64,000 bases of DNA from Zeimonas sp050187175 (GCA_050187175.1 JBFWXS010000011.1:1-64000); one strand, 5' to 3'. Positions 30,667 through 40,375 are shown, numbered from the stretch's first letter. The notes: generated from the sequence alone by a model not told the origin. A program made the numbers and translations.

Positions 30667-31620
30667 TCAGTGCAGCCGGGGGTTGAAGGCATCTCTGAGC
30701 CAATCCCCGAGCACGTTCACCGCCAGGATCAGCGCGGCCAGGACCGCGCCCGGAAAGCACACCATCCACCACTCGCCGGACATGAGGAACTTCTGCCCGG
30801 TATAGATCAGCGTCCCGAGCGACGGCTGCGTCGGCGGCATGCCGACGCCGAGGAAGCTCAGCGTCGCCTCGTTGAGGATCGCCACGGCGAGATTGATCGT
30901 GAACAGCACCAGCACGGGTCCGATGACATTCGGCAGGATGTGCCGCGTCATGGTGAAAAGCGGATGCCGGCCAAGCAGCGCCGCGGCCTGGACGTACTCG
31001 CGCTCCTTCTCGGTCATCGTGCAGCCTCGGACCGTTCGGGCGAACGGGACCCATTTCGAAAGGCCTATCGCGACGATGAGAACGTAGACAGCCAGCTCGC
31101 CGTGTACCTGCGGCGGCAGCATCGAGCGCGCGAAGCCGTCGACGATAAGCGCGATGAGAATGCCGGGAAAGCTGAGCTGGATGTCCGCGATCCGCATCAG
31201 CAGCGAGTCGACGCGTCCGCCGAGATAGCCGCTGAGCAGCCCGATCGGCACGCCGACCAGAACCGCGAACAGCACGGCCGCGAAACCCACCAGCAGCGAG
31301 GTGCGCAGTCCGTAGAACATCGCGGACATCAGGTCGCGCCCCTGATCATCGGTGCCGAGCACGTAGCTGGCGCTGCCGCCTTCCAGCCACATCGGCGGCT
31401 GGAAGGCATCGATGAGATTCAGTGCGCCGGGATCGAACGGATCCTGGGATGCGATCAGCGGCGCGAACACCGCGATCGCCACGAAGACCATGCACAGGAC
31501 CGCCGACGAGACGGCCATGATGTCGGAGCTGAAGCTGGCCCAGGCGTCGCTGGATCGCAGCGCCCGCCAGCCCGCGCCCAGCCGCGATCGGGGAAGCGAA
31601 TCGCCGGGAATGCTCGACAC
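30667..31620 (-). CDS. Peptide/nickel-type ABC permease (DppC-like)
   Basis: Inner-membrane permease, 317 aa, GTG start at 31620 one base after the DppB stop. An N-terminal helix (SSAVLCMVFVAIAVFAPLIA) precedes the DppC signature YVLGTDDQGRDLMSAMFYG, a set of about five more helices, and the EAA-like coupling loop EYVQAAALLGRHPLFTMTRHI-LPN. C-terminus LGDWLRDAFNPRLH is typical. Forms the channel with the DppB-like subunit. Confidence 0.93.
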   Translation of the reverse strand: MSSIPGDSLPRSRLGAGWRALRSSDAWASFSSDIMAVSSAVLCMVFVAIAVFAPLIASQDPFDPGALNLIDAFQPPMWLEGGSASYVLGTDDQGRDLMSAMFYGLRTSLLVGFAAVLFAVLVGVPIGLLSGYLGGRVDSLLMRIADIQLSFPGILIALIVDGFARSMLPPQVHGELAVYVLIVAIGLSKWVPFARTVRGCTMTEKEREYVQAAALLGRHPLFTMTRHILPNVIGPVLVLFTINLAVAILNEATLSFLGVGMPPTQPSLGTLIYTGQKFLMSGEWWMVCFPGAVLAALILAVNVLGDWLRDAFNPRLH

Positions 31621-31621
31621 C

Positions 31622-32614
31622 TCAGGCGCCCCCCGCTCGTACGACGCTGCGACCGCTGCGCAGGCGCGGATCGATCGCGAAGTACAGCAGGTCGACGATC
31701 AGATTCACGACCACGAAGAAGAAGCCGATCAGCACCAGATAGGACGTCATCACCGGGATGTCGACGAACTTGATCGCGTTGATGAACATCAGCCCCAGCC
31801 CGGGCCACTGGAACACCGTCTCGGCAATGATGGCGAACGCTATCATCGAGCCGAGCTGGACGCCCATGATCGTGACGACCGGAATCAGCGTATTGCGCAG
31901 CGCATGCCGGAAGTGGATCAGGCGATCGGGCAGGCCGCGAGCCCGGGCGAACTTGATGTAGTCCGACCGCAGCACCTCCAGCATCTCGCCGCGCACAAGG
32001 CGCATGATCAAGGTCGCTTGAAACAGGCCCAGCGTGATGGCAGGCATGATCAGGGACTTCAGGCCGCTGGCCGTCAGCAGGCCGGTGCTCCACCAGCCAA
32101 GCTGCACGACATCGCCGCGCCCGAAGGTCGGCAGCCAGTTCAGCGTCACGCCGAACACGAAGATCAGGCCGACGCCGATCAGGAAGCTCGGCAACGAGAT
32201 GCCGATCAGCGAAACTGACATCAGCAGGCGCGCCGCCAAACGACGCGGATGAAGCGCCGTATAGACGCCGCTCGGAATTCCGACGCCGATGGCGAACAGC
32301 GCGGCCACCACCGTCAGCTCGACGGTCGCGGGGAGCCGCTCCATGATCAGCTGCTCGACCGGCCGGGTCGTCTGCAGCGAAACGCCGAAACGGCCCTGCA
32401 GCGTCTGTTCGAGGAAGCGCAAGTACTGTACGTAGATCGGATCGTCGAGCCCGAGCCGCTCGCGCGCCGCCAGCCGCTCCTCGATAGGCGCGTCGGTACT
32501 GATCAGGAAGGTCAGCGGATCGCCGGAGAACCGGAACATGATGAACGCGCCCAGGGCGACCACCATCATCACCACGATCGCCTCGAACAGGCGGCGGATG
32601 GTGAACGCAAGCAT
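31622..32614 (-). CDS. Peptide/nickel-type ABC permease (DppB-like)
   Basis: Inner-membrane permease, 330 aa. First helix FTIRRLFEAIVVMMVVALGAFI; then GDPLTFLI, ERLGLDDPIYVQYLRF, FGVSLQTTRPV, typical of DppB. The coupling loop is DYIKFARARGLPDRLIHFRHALRN, and the end DLLYFAIDPRLR is the family ending. Second gene of the operon after the binding protein. Confidence 0.94.
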   Translation of the reverse strand: MLAFTIRRLFEAIVVMMVVALGAFIMFRFSGDPLTFLISTDAPIEERLAARERLGLDDPIYVQYLRFLEQTLQGRFGVSLQTTRPVEQLIMERLPATVELTVVAALFAIGVGIPSGVYTALHPRRLAARLLMSVSLIGISLPSFLIGVGLIFVFGVTLNWLPTFGRGDVVQLGWWSTGLLTASGLKSLIMPAITLGLFQATLIMRLVRGEMLEVLRSDYIKFARARGLPDRLIHFRHALRNTLIPVVTIMGVQLGSMIAFAIIAETVFQWPGLGLMFINAIKFVDIPVMTSYLVLIGFFFVVVNLIVDLLYFAIDPRLRSGRSVVRAGGA

Positions 32615-32656
32615 CGCGTCAAGCCTTCATTCGAGCGATTCCATGTCGGCCCGGCC

Positions 32657-34243
32657 TCATTTCACGCGAATGGTCGGCCAGTAGATCCGCAGGTCCGGCC
32701 GCACCCGGATGCTCACCGTGTCTTTCGACGCCCACAGGATGGGATTGGTGTAGAGCGGGATGTACGGCAGATCGTCCGTCACCAGCATCCAGGCCTTTTC
32801 GATCAGCGCATAGCGCTTGTTCCGGTCGGGCTCGGCACGCGCCTGCGCGGCGAGTTCGTCGATCTGCTTGTTGCAGTAGCCGCCCATGTTGAAACCGAAG
32901 CGTCCCGCGGGTTTGCAGCCCACCAGGTCGTTCAGCGTGTTGAGCGAGGCCCAGCCGTTGGCGCCCCAGCTGAATCGATACATGCTGGTATCGAGGCTCA
33001 GTATCTTCGCGTTCCAGCGGCTCGTGGTCTGCGCCAGCAGATGGACCTTGATGCCGATGCGGGCGAGCAGCGACACCAGCGCCTGGCAGGCTTCGGCATC
33101 GCCCACTTCGCGGTCATTCGAGCAGTCCAGCGTAACCTCGAAGCCGTTCGGATAGCCGGCCTCGGCCAGCAGCGCACGCGCCGCCTTCAGGTCGACCGGC
33201 AGGCGCTTGTACTTCTCGCTCCAACCCGAGACGCCCTCGAAGATGATCGCATTCGCCGGCTTGATCGTGCCGCGGAATACCACCCGGTTGACGGCATCGG
33301 TATCGATCGCATGGGCGATCGCGCGGCGTACGCGCACATCCTTGAACGGGTTCTTGCCCTTGACGTTCGAATAGAGCAGTTCGTCGCGCCATTGATCCAT
33401 GCCCAGGAAGACGGCCCGCGCCTCCTGGCCGACGTGCAGCGTCAGCCCTTTGGCGGCCCGAATCCGCTCGACATCCTGCGGCGCGACCGGCGCCACCAGA
33501 TCGAGCTCTCCCGACAGCAGCGCCGCCACACGCGTCGGATCGGAGCCGATGATCTGCATCGTGATCCGGGAAATCCCATGATCGGGATACTCCTTGTTGC
33601 CCCACCAGTTCGGGTTGCGGACCGCCACGGTACGCACGCCGGCTTCGCGGCTCTCGAGCATGAAGGGGCCGGTTCCGTTGACGCGGGTCGCCGCATACCC
33701 GACCTCTCCTTTCGAGAAATCCGCCGGCCGCTGCGCATTGTTCGCCTCCGACCACCCCTTGGACATGATCATCCAGGAGTTGAACTGGTTGATCAGATAA
33801 GGGTTCGGGCTTTCGGTGACGAAGTCGACCGTATGCGCGTCCACCGCGATCACGTCCTTGACGCCGCGCAGGACGTTGCGGCCCTTCGAGTTCGGGTCGA
33901 GCATCCGCTTGGCGGAGAACACGACGTCGTCGGCGGTGAAATCGCGGCCGTCGTGGAACTTGACGCCCTGGCGCAGCACGAAGCGCCAGCGCGTCGGCTC
34001 GGCCTGCTCCCAACGCGTCGCCAGCCGCGGAATGAAGCCGACATCGGTATCGTAGTCGACCAGCGGATCGTAGAAGTTCATCGACAGCGACAGCGAAGCC
34101 TGGTCCCAGTTCTGATAGGAATCCAGCGAGGTGGCATCGCTCTTGTAAGCCAGCCGGACCTCTTTCGCTTCGGATACAGGCGCCAGCGGAACGTGAAGCA
34201 CGCCCAGCAGGATAGACGCGACCAGTAGCGTGTACGGTTTCAT
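32657..34243 (-). CDS. Extracellular solute-binding protein family 5 (DppA-like)
   Basis: Periplasmic binding protein of a dipeptide-type ABC importer, 528 aa. A signal peptide covers about residues 1-26 (KPYTLLVASILLGVLHVPLAP). The SBP_bac_5 core is evident: VKFHDGRDFTADDVVFSAKRML, NGTGPFMLESREAG, VRRAIAHAIDTDAVNRVVF and a C-terminal NPILWASKD segment. The ATG at 34243 follows GGAGG. First gene of the eight-gene operon. The family also binds non-peptide ligands, and the enzyme genes downstream argue for a cyclic N-methylated or lactam-type ligand. Confidence 0.93.
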   Translation of the reverse strand: MKPYTLLVASILLGVLHVPLAPVSEAKEVRLAYKSDATSLDSYQNWDQASLSLSMNFYDPLVDYDTDVGFIPRLATRWEQAEPTRWRFVLRQGVKFHDGRDFTADDVVFSAKRMLDPNSKGRNVLRGVKDVIAVDAHTVDFVTESPNPYLINQFNSWMIMSKGWSEANNAQRPADFSKGEVGYAATRVNGTGPFMLESREAGVRTVAVRNPNWWGNKEYPDHGISRITMQIIGSDPTRVAALLSGELDLVAPVAPQDVERIRAAKGLTLHVGQEARAVFLGMDQWRDELLYSNVKGKNPFKDVRVRRAIAHAIDTDAVNRVVFRGTIKPANAIIFEGVSGWSEKYKRLPVDLKAARALLAEAGYPNGFEVTLDCSNDREVGDAEACQALVSLLARIGIKVHLLAQTTSRWNAKILSLDTSMYRFSWGANGWASLNTLNDLVGCKPAGRFGFNMGGYCNKQIDELAAQARAEPDRNKRYALIEKAWMLVTDDLPYIPLYTNPILWASKDTVSIRVRPDLRIYWPTIRVK

Positions 34244-34407
34244 GACGACCTCCGTGTTCGGAACGAACTCGTCGCCGGAAGTCCTTGCCGACGAGTGAAC
34301 TCGCCAGGCTGTCGAGGGCTTCGCGGCCGCCGGGACTGCATGATCGCGGCGAGGATCCCATGCGCTCGGCGGGAAGGTCAATTACATTAGGCGATTTGAC
34401 TCCCGCC

Positions 34408-34422
34408 ATAAGATCGACTTAC
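34408..34422. promoter_or_regulatory. Candidate LysR site upstream of the transporter/HyuAB operon
   Basis: ATAAGATCGACTTAC, read here on the plus strand, fits T-N11-A and matches 13 of 15 bases of the element at 40376-40390 upstream of soxB, in the same orientation relative to its operon. It lies 165 bases upstream of the binding-protein start. Confidence 0.6.
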
Positions 34423-34471
34423 TGCCGGTTCGTCGCCCGTTCGAGGTGCATGGAACAGATTGATGCACGAC

Positions 34472-34481
34472 ATAAGGTCGA
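34472..34481. promoter_or_regulatory. Related LysR half-site before the cupin gene
   Basis: ATAAGGTCGA differs by one base from the ATAAGATCGA half shared by the sites at 34408 and 40376. It lies 46 bases upstream of the cupin start, in the divergent promoter region. Only half of the element is conserved. Confidence 0.4.
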
Positions 34482-34526
34482 ATCGCGATAAGTTCGTGGC
34501 ACTGATTCCCCGATCGAGGCTCGCTG

Positions 34527-35153
34527 ATGACTGTGACGCACCGGGATCCGGCATTCCATGCCTTCGCGCGCGACTGCGTGGCGGCCGTGCGCGCCGACGA
34601 AGGCCCCACGATGATCCAGCAGCGCGTCGCCGGCCTCATGCGCAAGCTGATCGCCGAATGGCGGATGCCCGATGAGCGCTACCGGAAATGCCAGCCGGAT
34701 GCGCCGTACGGGTCCTATCTGCTGTTTCTCTGCCCAAGCACTCGGCTCTCCATCGTCCTCGATGTATTCGCCCCCGGACAGGTGGCCGCTGTTCACGACC
34801 ACGGAGTCTGGGGCGTGTTCGGATGCCTGGCGGGCGTCGAGATCGAACGTCGTTTCGCGCTGGACGGAGCAGCCGGCTCGCCGCCGCGCGAATTGAGCAG
34901 CGTTCGCCTGACACCCGGTGAAGTCCGTTCGACCGATCCGGCCGGCGCGTCGTTTCACCAGGTCGAATGCGCGGGCCAGGTGGAGAGCGTCAGCCTGCAC
35001 GTCTATGGGGACGACATCGGCAGATTGAAGCGCCGTCGCTGGGATCCGGCGGCGCATGCCCTGGTGACGTTCTCCTCCGGCTATTCGAACGATGTGCTCG
35101 GCTACCGTCCTTATCTGGAGGCCGACTTCGCTACTGGAGGCCCGCTCCGCTAG
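34527..35153 (+). CDS. Cysteine dioxygenase-type cupin (putative thiol dioxygenase)
   Basis: 208-aa cupin resembling cysteine dioxygenase type I and 3-mercaptopropionate dioxygenase. A three-histidine iron site is visible: His90 and His92 (AVHDHGVWGV) and His144 (SFHQVE), with a conserved SLHVYGDD block after it. The ATG at 34527 has GAGG 7 bases upstream. It is divergent from the transporter/HyuAB operon and convergent with soxG (stops overlap by 4 bases). A thiol substrate does not obviously fit its sarcosine/hydantoin neighbourhood, so its real substrate may be unusual. Function uncertain. Confidence 0.7.
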   Translation: MTVTHRDPAFHAFARDCVAAVRADEGPTMIQQRVAGLMRKLIAEWRMPDERYRKCQPDAPYGSYLLFLCPSTRLSIVLDVFAPGQVAAVHDHGVWGVFGCLAGVEIERRFALDGAAGSPPRELSSVRLTPGEVRSTDPAGASFHQVECAGQVESVSLHVYGDDIGRLKRRRWDPAAHALVTFSSGYSNDVLGYRPYLEADFATGGPLR

Positions 35154-35728
35154 TCGGTGAAGATTCCGAATTCGGCCGCCGCATCCAGCAGGCACTCGCG
35201 CACGTGCATCGCATAGCTGCGCGGGACGTACAGATCAAAGACGTCCGCGGAGCCGATGCGGGTCAGCAGCACCGGAACCCGGTCCAGCAGCGTCTGGGCA
35301 AAGGCGTTCTCCGGAAAGGTGCGGCGATGCAGGTCGATCGCGCATCCTTTCGACAGCACGACGGCGGCCGGCTCGCCGCTCAGGCGAAGTACCACGCGGC
35401 CGTGCCCGAACGGCATCAGCGCGGCGACGTCGGCCGCGATATCGCTGAAGCGCCGCAGCAAGGCGTCCTCGTCAACGGCGCTGTCCACCACCAGCCAGCG
35501 CGTCGGTCCCAGCCTGAAGGAGGACGAGGTCGCGAGCACCCTGGCCCGATCGTGGGACAGCGGCAGCAAGGATCCGCTCGCATTGCTCGCGCGGCCCGCC
35601 AGACATCGCGCCGACTCCAGCCCGAAGGCGCTGACCTGCACCATGGCCAGGCCATGACGCTGAGCCAGCCTCAGCGAAGCGCCCAGGCTCGCGCCGGACC
35701 ACAGCCCGTTCCTCTCAAGCCTTGACAC
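35150..35728 (-). CDS. soxG: Sarcosine oxidase gamma subunit
   Basis: Small subunit, 192 aa, of heterotetrameric sarcosine oxidase. The family is poorly conserved; recognisable parts are VSAFGLESARCL, the LGPTRWLVVD strand and SADVFDLYVPRSYAMHVRECL-LDAA at the end. GTG at 35728 is preferred, with GGAGG 6 bases upstream; a GTG two codons earlier would leave no spacing. It overlaps the soxA 3' end. Last gene of soxB-D-A-G. Confidence 0.85.
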   Translation of the reverse strand: MSRLERNGLWSGASLGASLRLAQRHGLAMVQVSAFGLESARCLAGRASNASGSLLPLSHDRARVLATSSSFRLGPTRWLVVDSAVDEDALLRRFSDIAADVAALMPFGHGRVVLRLSGEPAAVVLSKGCAIDLHRRTFPENAFAQTLLDRVPVLLTRIGSADVFDLYVPRSYAMHVRECLLDAAAEFGIFTD

Positions 35729-38700
35729 GCTCACCCTCCGGATCGACGAACACCGGAGGCGTCACCCGTACCGGCACGGCCTCGTCCGCCAGCGGGAAGC
35801 GGGCCATCAGCGTCTCGCCAAGGCGCGCCGGCCCGGCTTGGACGAAAGCAAGCGCGATGGGATGCCCCAAGGTAGGACTGAACGCCGCCGATGAAACATG
35901 GCCGATCGACGCGAGGCCCGCATCGCCGCCGTTCGACGATGTGATGAGCGATCCGGCCCGCAACGCGGAATGCCCATCGATCGGCACCAGTCCCACGAGG
36001 GCGGGCCGGCGGGCATTCTGCAAGGCCAGGCGCCGGCACATTCGCGCCCCGACGAATCGCTCGTCGGGGCGCAGCAGGCGCCCCAGCCCCAGGTCCGAAG
36101 CCGTGGTTCTGCCGTCCAGTTCCGGGCCGGCGATATGCCCCTTCTCGATCCGCATGATGCCCATCGCCTCGGTGCCGTACGGCAGCACGCCGAGCTGCCG
36201 CCCCGCGTCCAGCAGCAATCGCCACATCCTGTCGCCGAAGGCCGCCGGGACATGGATCTCATAGGCAAGCTCGCCGGAATAGCTGAGCCGGAACACACGG
36301 ACCGGCATATCGGCCAGCCGTCCGCAGCGCACTCCCGTATGAGGAAACGCGGGGCCCGCGAAGTCGATGTCCGACGGAAGATCGCTGAGCAAGTCGCGGC
36401 TCTTCGGCCCCGCCACGGCGATCGCGGCCCAGTGTTCCGTCGCCGAACTGACGTCGACGCGCAGCTGCGTCCACTGCGTCTGCAACAGGAACTCGAGTTG
36501 GCTCAGCACCTTCGACGCATTGGCGGTCGTCGTGGTGATCAGATAGTGGTATTCGCCCAAGCGGGCCACGGTTCCGTCGTCGAATGCGATGCCGTCCTCA
36601 CGAAGCATGAGCCCGTAGCGCGCGCGGCCCACCGCGAGGTTGCGCCAGCCGTTGACATAGACGCGCTCGAGCAGCTCCAGCGAGTCCGGGCCCTGGACGT
36701 CGATCTTGCCGAGCGTCGAGATGTCCACGATGCCCACCCCGGAACGCACGGCATCGACCTCGCGCGCAGCGGCCTCGCCCAGCAGCTCGCCGGGCTTCGG
36801 ATAAGCACGCGGTCGCAGCCACAGCCCGGCCTCGACGAATATCGCCCCGGCCTCCTCGTGGCGGGCATGCATGGCCGACTGGCGTATCGGCTGGAATCGC
36901 CGTCCGAGCGCGCGGCCGGCGATGACGCCGATCGGCATCGGGGTATATGGGGGACGGAAGCTCGTCGCGCCCAGTCCGGCGAGCTGGCGATCGGTGGCGC
37001 GGGCCAGCACAGCGAGGCCGTTGACGGCGCTGGTCTTGCCTTGATCGGTCCACATGCCCAGCGTCGTATAGCGCTTCAGATGCTCCGGCGCGCTCATGCC
37101 CTCGCGGACCGACAGCTCGATGTCGGCCACCGTGACGTCGCCCTGGAAATCGACGAACTGCTTGCCGCCCCGCCCGAACGGCCCTGCCGGGGCCGCGACG
37201 GTTTCCTGCTCAACCGCGGCGCAGGCAGGCGCCGGGACGCAGACCGGCTGCCTCAGTCCGGCAGCCTCGGCGGCCGCAGCGCCCACCTGCCAGCCATCGT
37301 CCAGGCACTGGCGCAGCGCGCCGCGCCCGGCGGCGGCGCCGATGATCGCCAGCCCGTCGGGGCCGGCCTTGCCGGCGAAGGCCTGCAGCGCTTCGTCGTA
37401 GCGGGGCTTGGACCCGAGATGCGACGACAGGTGGATGGCCGGCGACCAGCCGCCGCTCATCCCGAGCACGTCGCACGCGATGCGCCGGGGCGCCGCGCCG
37501 CCGTGGATGCTGCCGACGATGGCGGCGCTCAGGGCCCGGCCGCCGCGCGTGTCGAGCACGGCATGTCCGGTGAGCACCGGTACGCCCTTGCGGCGCACGG
37601 CCTCTACCGTCGAGCCGGCGGGATTCTCGCGGACATCGAGCACGGCGGCGACTTCGATGCCGGCATCGGCCAGGTCGAGCGCGCTGCGATAGGCGTCGTC
37701 GTTCGTCGTCCATATCAGGGCCCGACGCCCCGGCGCGACGGCGAAGCGATTGACGTACGCGCGCAGCGCGCTCGCCATCATCACGCCGGGCCGATCGTTG
37801 TTCGCGAACACCAGCGGCCGTTCGATGGCGCCTGCCGCGAGCACGATGCGGCGCGCACGCACGATCCAAAGCCGCTGCTGCGCAGATGCGCGATCGCCGG
37901 CCGATCCGACAGGCCGGCAGCGCTCGACCAGCGCCACCATGCCATGATCGAAACGCGCCGACGCCGTGGTCGACAGCAGCAGGCTCACGTCGGGCAGGCT
38001 GCGCAGTTCGGCTAGCGTGCTTCGCACCCAGTCGCTTGCGGGGCCGGAGTCGATCTCGAACGTGTCGAAGCGCAGTCGGCCGCCGGCTTCGTCATGTTCG
38101 TCGACGACGATGACGCGTGCGCCCCGGCGCGCGGCCGCCAGTGCGGCCGACAGGCCGGACGCCCCGGCGCCCACCACCAGGACGTCGCAGTGCGCATGCC
38201 GGTACTCGTAGCGTTCACTGTCAGGAACCGTCGAAGCTCCGCCCAGCCCGGCGGCACGGCGGATGAAGTGCTCATAGACTCGCCATCCGCGAGGCGGCCA
38301 CATGAACGTCTTGTAGTAGAAGCCGGCAGGAATCAGCGGCGCCGCCACTTCGTTCAGGCGCCTCAAGTCGAAACGCAGCGACGGCCAGGCGTGCTGGGAC
38401 GAGGCCCGCAGCCCGCTGTACAGCGGCAGCATCGTGGCGGGCGTGTTCGGGAACGAGCGCCCCGCCGGACCGACGTCGACCAGGGCATTCGGCTCCTCCG
38501 AACCCGCCGACATGATCCCGCGCGGCCGGTGATACTTGAAGCTGCGCCCCACCAGGCGCACCCCGTTGGCGAGCAAAGCCGAGGCAAGCGTATCGCCGGG
38601 ATGGCCCACGTAGTCGCGGCCATCGAAAGAGAACGTCAGGCTCGCGCTGCGATCGACGACTCCCCCGCTCGGCAGGCGGAAGGCCTGCCCCGGCACGGCC

Positions 38701-38765
38701 GGCGCAGCGGCTCCCGGCGCAGCGGCTCCCGGCGCAACGGCTCCCGGCGCAACGGCTCGATTCAT
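35715..38765 (-). CDS. soxA: Sarcosine oxidase alpha subunit
   Basis: 1016 aa. An N-terminal Fer2_4-like domain (GHPGDTLASALLANGVRLVGRS) is followed by an NAD-binding FAD/NAD domain (VLVVGAGASGLSAALAAARRGA) and a C-terminal GcvT/aminomethyltransferase domain (about 620-1010, with YVNGWRNLAVGRARYGLM and GTEAMGIMRIEKGH). The complex demethylates sarcosine to glycine and passes the one-carbon unit to tetrahydrofolate. The ATG overlaps soxD (ATGA). The first ~25 residues are an APGA repeat from four 15-bp tandem units, absent in usual family members. Confidence 0.95.
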   Translation of the reverse strand: MNRAVAPGAVAPGAAAPGAAAPAVPGQAFRLPSGGVVDRSASLTFSFDGRDYVGHPGDTLASALLANGVRLVGRSFKYHRPRGIMSAGSEEPNALVDVGPAGRSFPNTPATMLPLYSGLRASSQHAWPSLRFDLRRLNEVAAPLIPAGFYYKTFMWPPRGWRVYEHFIRRAAGLGGASTVPDSERYEYRHAHCDVLVVGAGASGLSAALAAARRGARVIVVDEHDEAGGRLRFDTFEIDSGPASDWVRSTLAELRSLPDVSLLLSTTASARFDHGMVALVERCRPVGSAGDRASAQQRLWIVRARRIVLAAGAIERPLVFANNDRPGVMMASALRAYVNRFAVAPGRRALIWTTNDDAYRSALDLADAGIEVAAVLDVRENPAGSTVEAVRRKGVPVLTGHAVLDTRGGRALSAAIVGSIHGGAAPRRIACDVLGMSGGWSPAIHLSSHLGSKPRYDEALQAFAGKAGPDGLAIIGAAAGRGALRQCLDDGWQVGAAAAEAAGLRQPVCVPAPACAAVEQETVAAPAGPFGRGGKQFVDFQGDVTVADIELSVREGMSAPEHLKRYTTLGMWTDQGKTSAVNGLAVLARATDRQLAGLGATSFRPPYTPMPIGVIAGRALGRRFQPIRQSAMHARHEEAGAIFVEAGLWLRPRAYPKPGELLGEAAAREVDAVRSGVGIVDISTLGKIDVQGPDSLELLERVYVNGWRNLAVGRARYGLMLREDGIAFDDGTVARLGEYHYLITTTTANASKVLSQLEFLLQTQWTQLRVDVSSATEHWAAIAVAGPKSRDLLSDLPSDIDFAGPAFPHTGVRCGRLADMPVRVFRLSYSGELAYEIHVPAAFGDRMWRLLLDAGRQLGVLPYGTEAMGIMRIEKGHIAGPELDGRTTASDLGLGRLLRPDERFVGARMCRRLALQNARRPALVGLVPIDGHSALRAGSLITSSNGGDAGLASIGHVSSAAFSPTLGHPIALAFVQAGPARLGETLMARFPLADEAVPVRVTPPVFVDPEGERVKA
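38701..38760. repeat. Four 15-bp in-frame tandem repeats at the soxA start
   Basis: Units GGCGCAGCGGCTCCC (twice), GGCGCAACGGCTCCC and GGCGCAACGGCTCGA at 38701-38760 encode the AVAPG/AAAPG N-terminus of SoxA. Confidence 0.92.
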
Positions 38766-39028
38766 GGCGCCGTCTCGCCGGCATCCGTCGCGACCCCGGC
38801 GATCTCATGAGTCGAGGTGTCGCGCCGCAGACGCAGCCAGCGCCGGCAACCGGCCACGTGCTGCCACCACTCCTCGTGCTGCCCGCGAGGATTGGCCCGC
38901 AGATACACGTACTCGAACCAGATGTCGTCATCCTCCTCCAGCTCGGGGCGCCGTACCGAGGCATCGCCGCCGTAGCTGAACTCGTCTTCGTCGCGCTCGC
39001 CGCACCAGGGACAAGGAATCAGCAGCAT
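38762..39028 (-). CDS. soxD: Sarcosine oxidase delta subunit
   Basis: 88-aa zinc-binding subunit. The expected CxxC is Cys6/Cys9 (PCPWCGERDEDEF), with His57 and Cys61 (WQHVAGCRRW) completing the site. GAGGAG precedes the ATG at 39028. It starts 9 bases after soxB and overlaps soxA. Confidence 0.95.
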   Translation of the reverse strand: MLLIPCPWCGERDEDEFSYGGDASVRRPELEEDDDIWFEYVYLRANPRGQHEEWWQHVAGCRRWLRLRRDTSTHEIAGVATDAGETAP

Positions 39029-39037
39029 CGTCGCTCC

Positions 39038-40294
39038 TCAATGCGCATTGGGCGTAGGACCGCTGCCGTGCTCGTCGAGCACGTCGCCGCTTCTGAACCG
39101 CGCGAGCGTGAAGCCCTCATTCAATGCATGGGGGCGATCCTCGGCGATCGTGTGCGCGAAGACCCAGCCGGACGCAGGCGTGGCCTTGAAGCCGCCATAG
39201 CACCAACCGCCGTTGACATACAGATTGTCCAATGGCGTCTTGCCGATGATGGGACTGCCGTCCATGCTCATATCCACGACGCCGCCCCACATGCGGGCGA
39301 TGCGCATCCGGCTCAGGAACGGAAACATCGCGACACCGGCAGCCGCTACGTGCTGGACCGCGGCCAGTCCCCCTCGCTGCGCATAGCTGTTATAGCCGTC
39401 GAGGTCGCCGCCGAGCACCAGGCCGCCCTTGTCCGATTGGCTGATATAGAAATGCGCGGCGCCGAAGGTGACGACCATGTCCACGACGGGTTTGACCGGC
39501 TCCGTGACGAAGGCCTGCAGCACGTGCGATTCGATAGGCATCCGCAAGCCGGCGAGCCGGGCCAGCTGCGAGGTGTGGCCGGCAACCGCCAACCCGACCC
39601 GGCCGGCGGCGATGCTGCCGCGCGTGGTCTCCACCGCGGCGACCCGTCCTCCTTCGAGGCGGAATCCGGTCACCTCGCAGTTCTCCACGATGTCGACGCC
39701 CAGTTCGCTGGCCGCTCGCGCATACCCCCAGGCGACGGCGTCGTGGCGCGCCGTACCTGCGCGCGGCTGCAGCAGTCCGCCGGCGATCGGGAAGCGCGCC
39801 TCGCGCGACATGTCCAGGTGGGGGACCAGCAGCATGACATCGCTGCGATCGAGCAGCTCGGCGTCGATCCCGTTCGCACGCATCGCGTTGCCCCGCCTTG
39901 CGAACGCATCCATCTGCGCATCCGAGTGGGCCAGATTCAGCACGCCGCGCTGGCTGAACATGACGTTGTAGTTGAGATCGCGCGCCAGGCCCTCCCACAG
40001 CTTCAGCGACCACTCGTAGAAGCGCGCGTTCGCATCCAGCAGATAGTTGGATCGCACTATCGTCGTATTGCGCCCCGTGTTGCCGCCGCCGATCCAGCCT
40101 TTCTCGAGCACGGCCACGCTGCGAACGCCATGGTTGCGCGCGAGATAGTAGGCGCTTGCCAGTCCGTGGCCGCCGCCGCCGACGATCACTACGTCGTAGC
40201 TGCGTCGAGGCTCCATGTGACGCCATATCGGCCGCCAGCGGCGATGGCCGCTGAGGGCATGGCGTGCCAGGGACAAGACCGAATAACGCTGCAT
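39038..40294 (-). CDS. soxB: Sarcosine oxidase beta subunit
   Basis: 418-aa FAD/FMN subunit carrying the sarcosine-oxidising site. The family-typical N-terminus MQRYSVLSLARHALSGHRRW fixes the start at 40294. The dinucleotide loop is YDVVIVGGGGHGLASAYYLA; His184 in GTARHDAVAWG is the likely covalent FMN ligand; the C-terminal motif GSPIIGKTPLDNLYVNGGWC-YGG is conserved. First gene of soxBDAG, divergent from a LysR gene. Confidence 0.95.
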   Translation of the reverse strand: MQRYSVLSLARHALSGHRRWRPIWRHMEPRRSYDVVIVGGGGHGLASAYYLARNHGVRSVAVLEKGWIGGGNTGRNTTIVRSNYLLDANARFYEWSLKLWEGLARDLNYNVMFSQRGVLNLAHSDAQMDAFARRGNAMRANGIDAELLDRSDVMLLVPHLDMSREARFPIAGGLLQPRAGTARHDAVAWGYARAASELGVDIVENCEVTGFRLEGGRVAAVETTRGSIAAGRVGLAVAGHTSQLARLAGLRMPIESHVLQAFVTEPVKPVVDMVVTFGAAHFYISQSDKGGLVLGGDLDGYNSYAQRGGLAAVQHVAAAGVAMFPFLSRMRIARMWGGVVDMSMDGSPIIGKTPLDNLYVNGGWCYGGFKATPASGWVFAHTIAEDRPHALNEGFTLARFRSGDVLDEHGSGPTPNAH

Positions 40295-40375
40295 TGGTGA
40301 AACGGGCGATCGATCGGGCCGATGTGCGAGGCTGCGGCTGCCGATATCTTCGGCTGCTCCCATTCTTTTTTGTGC

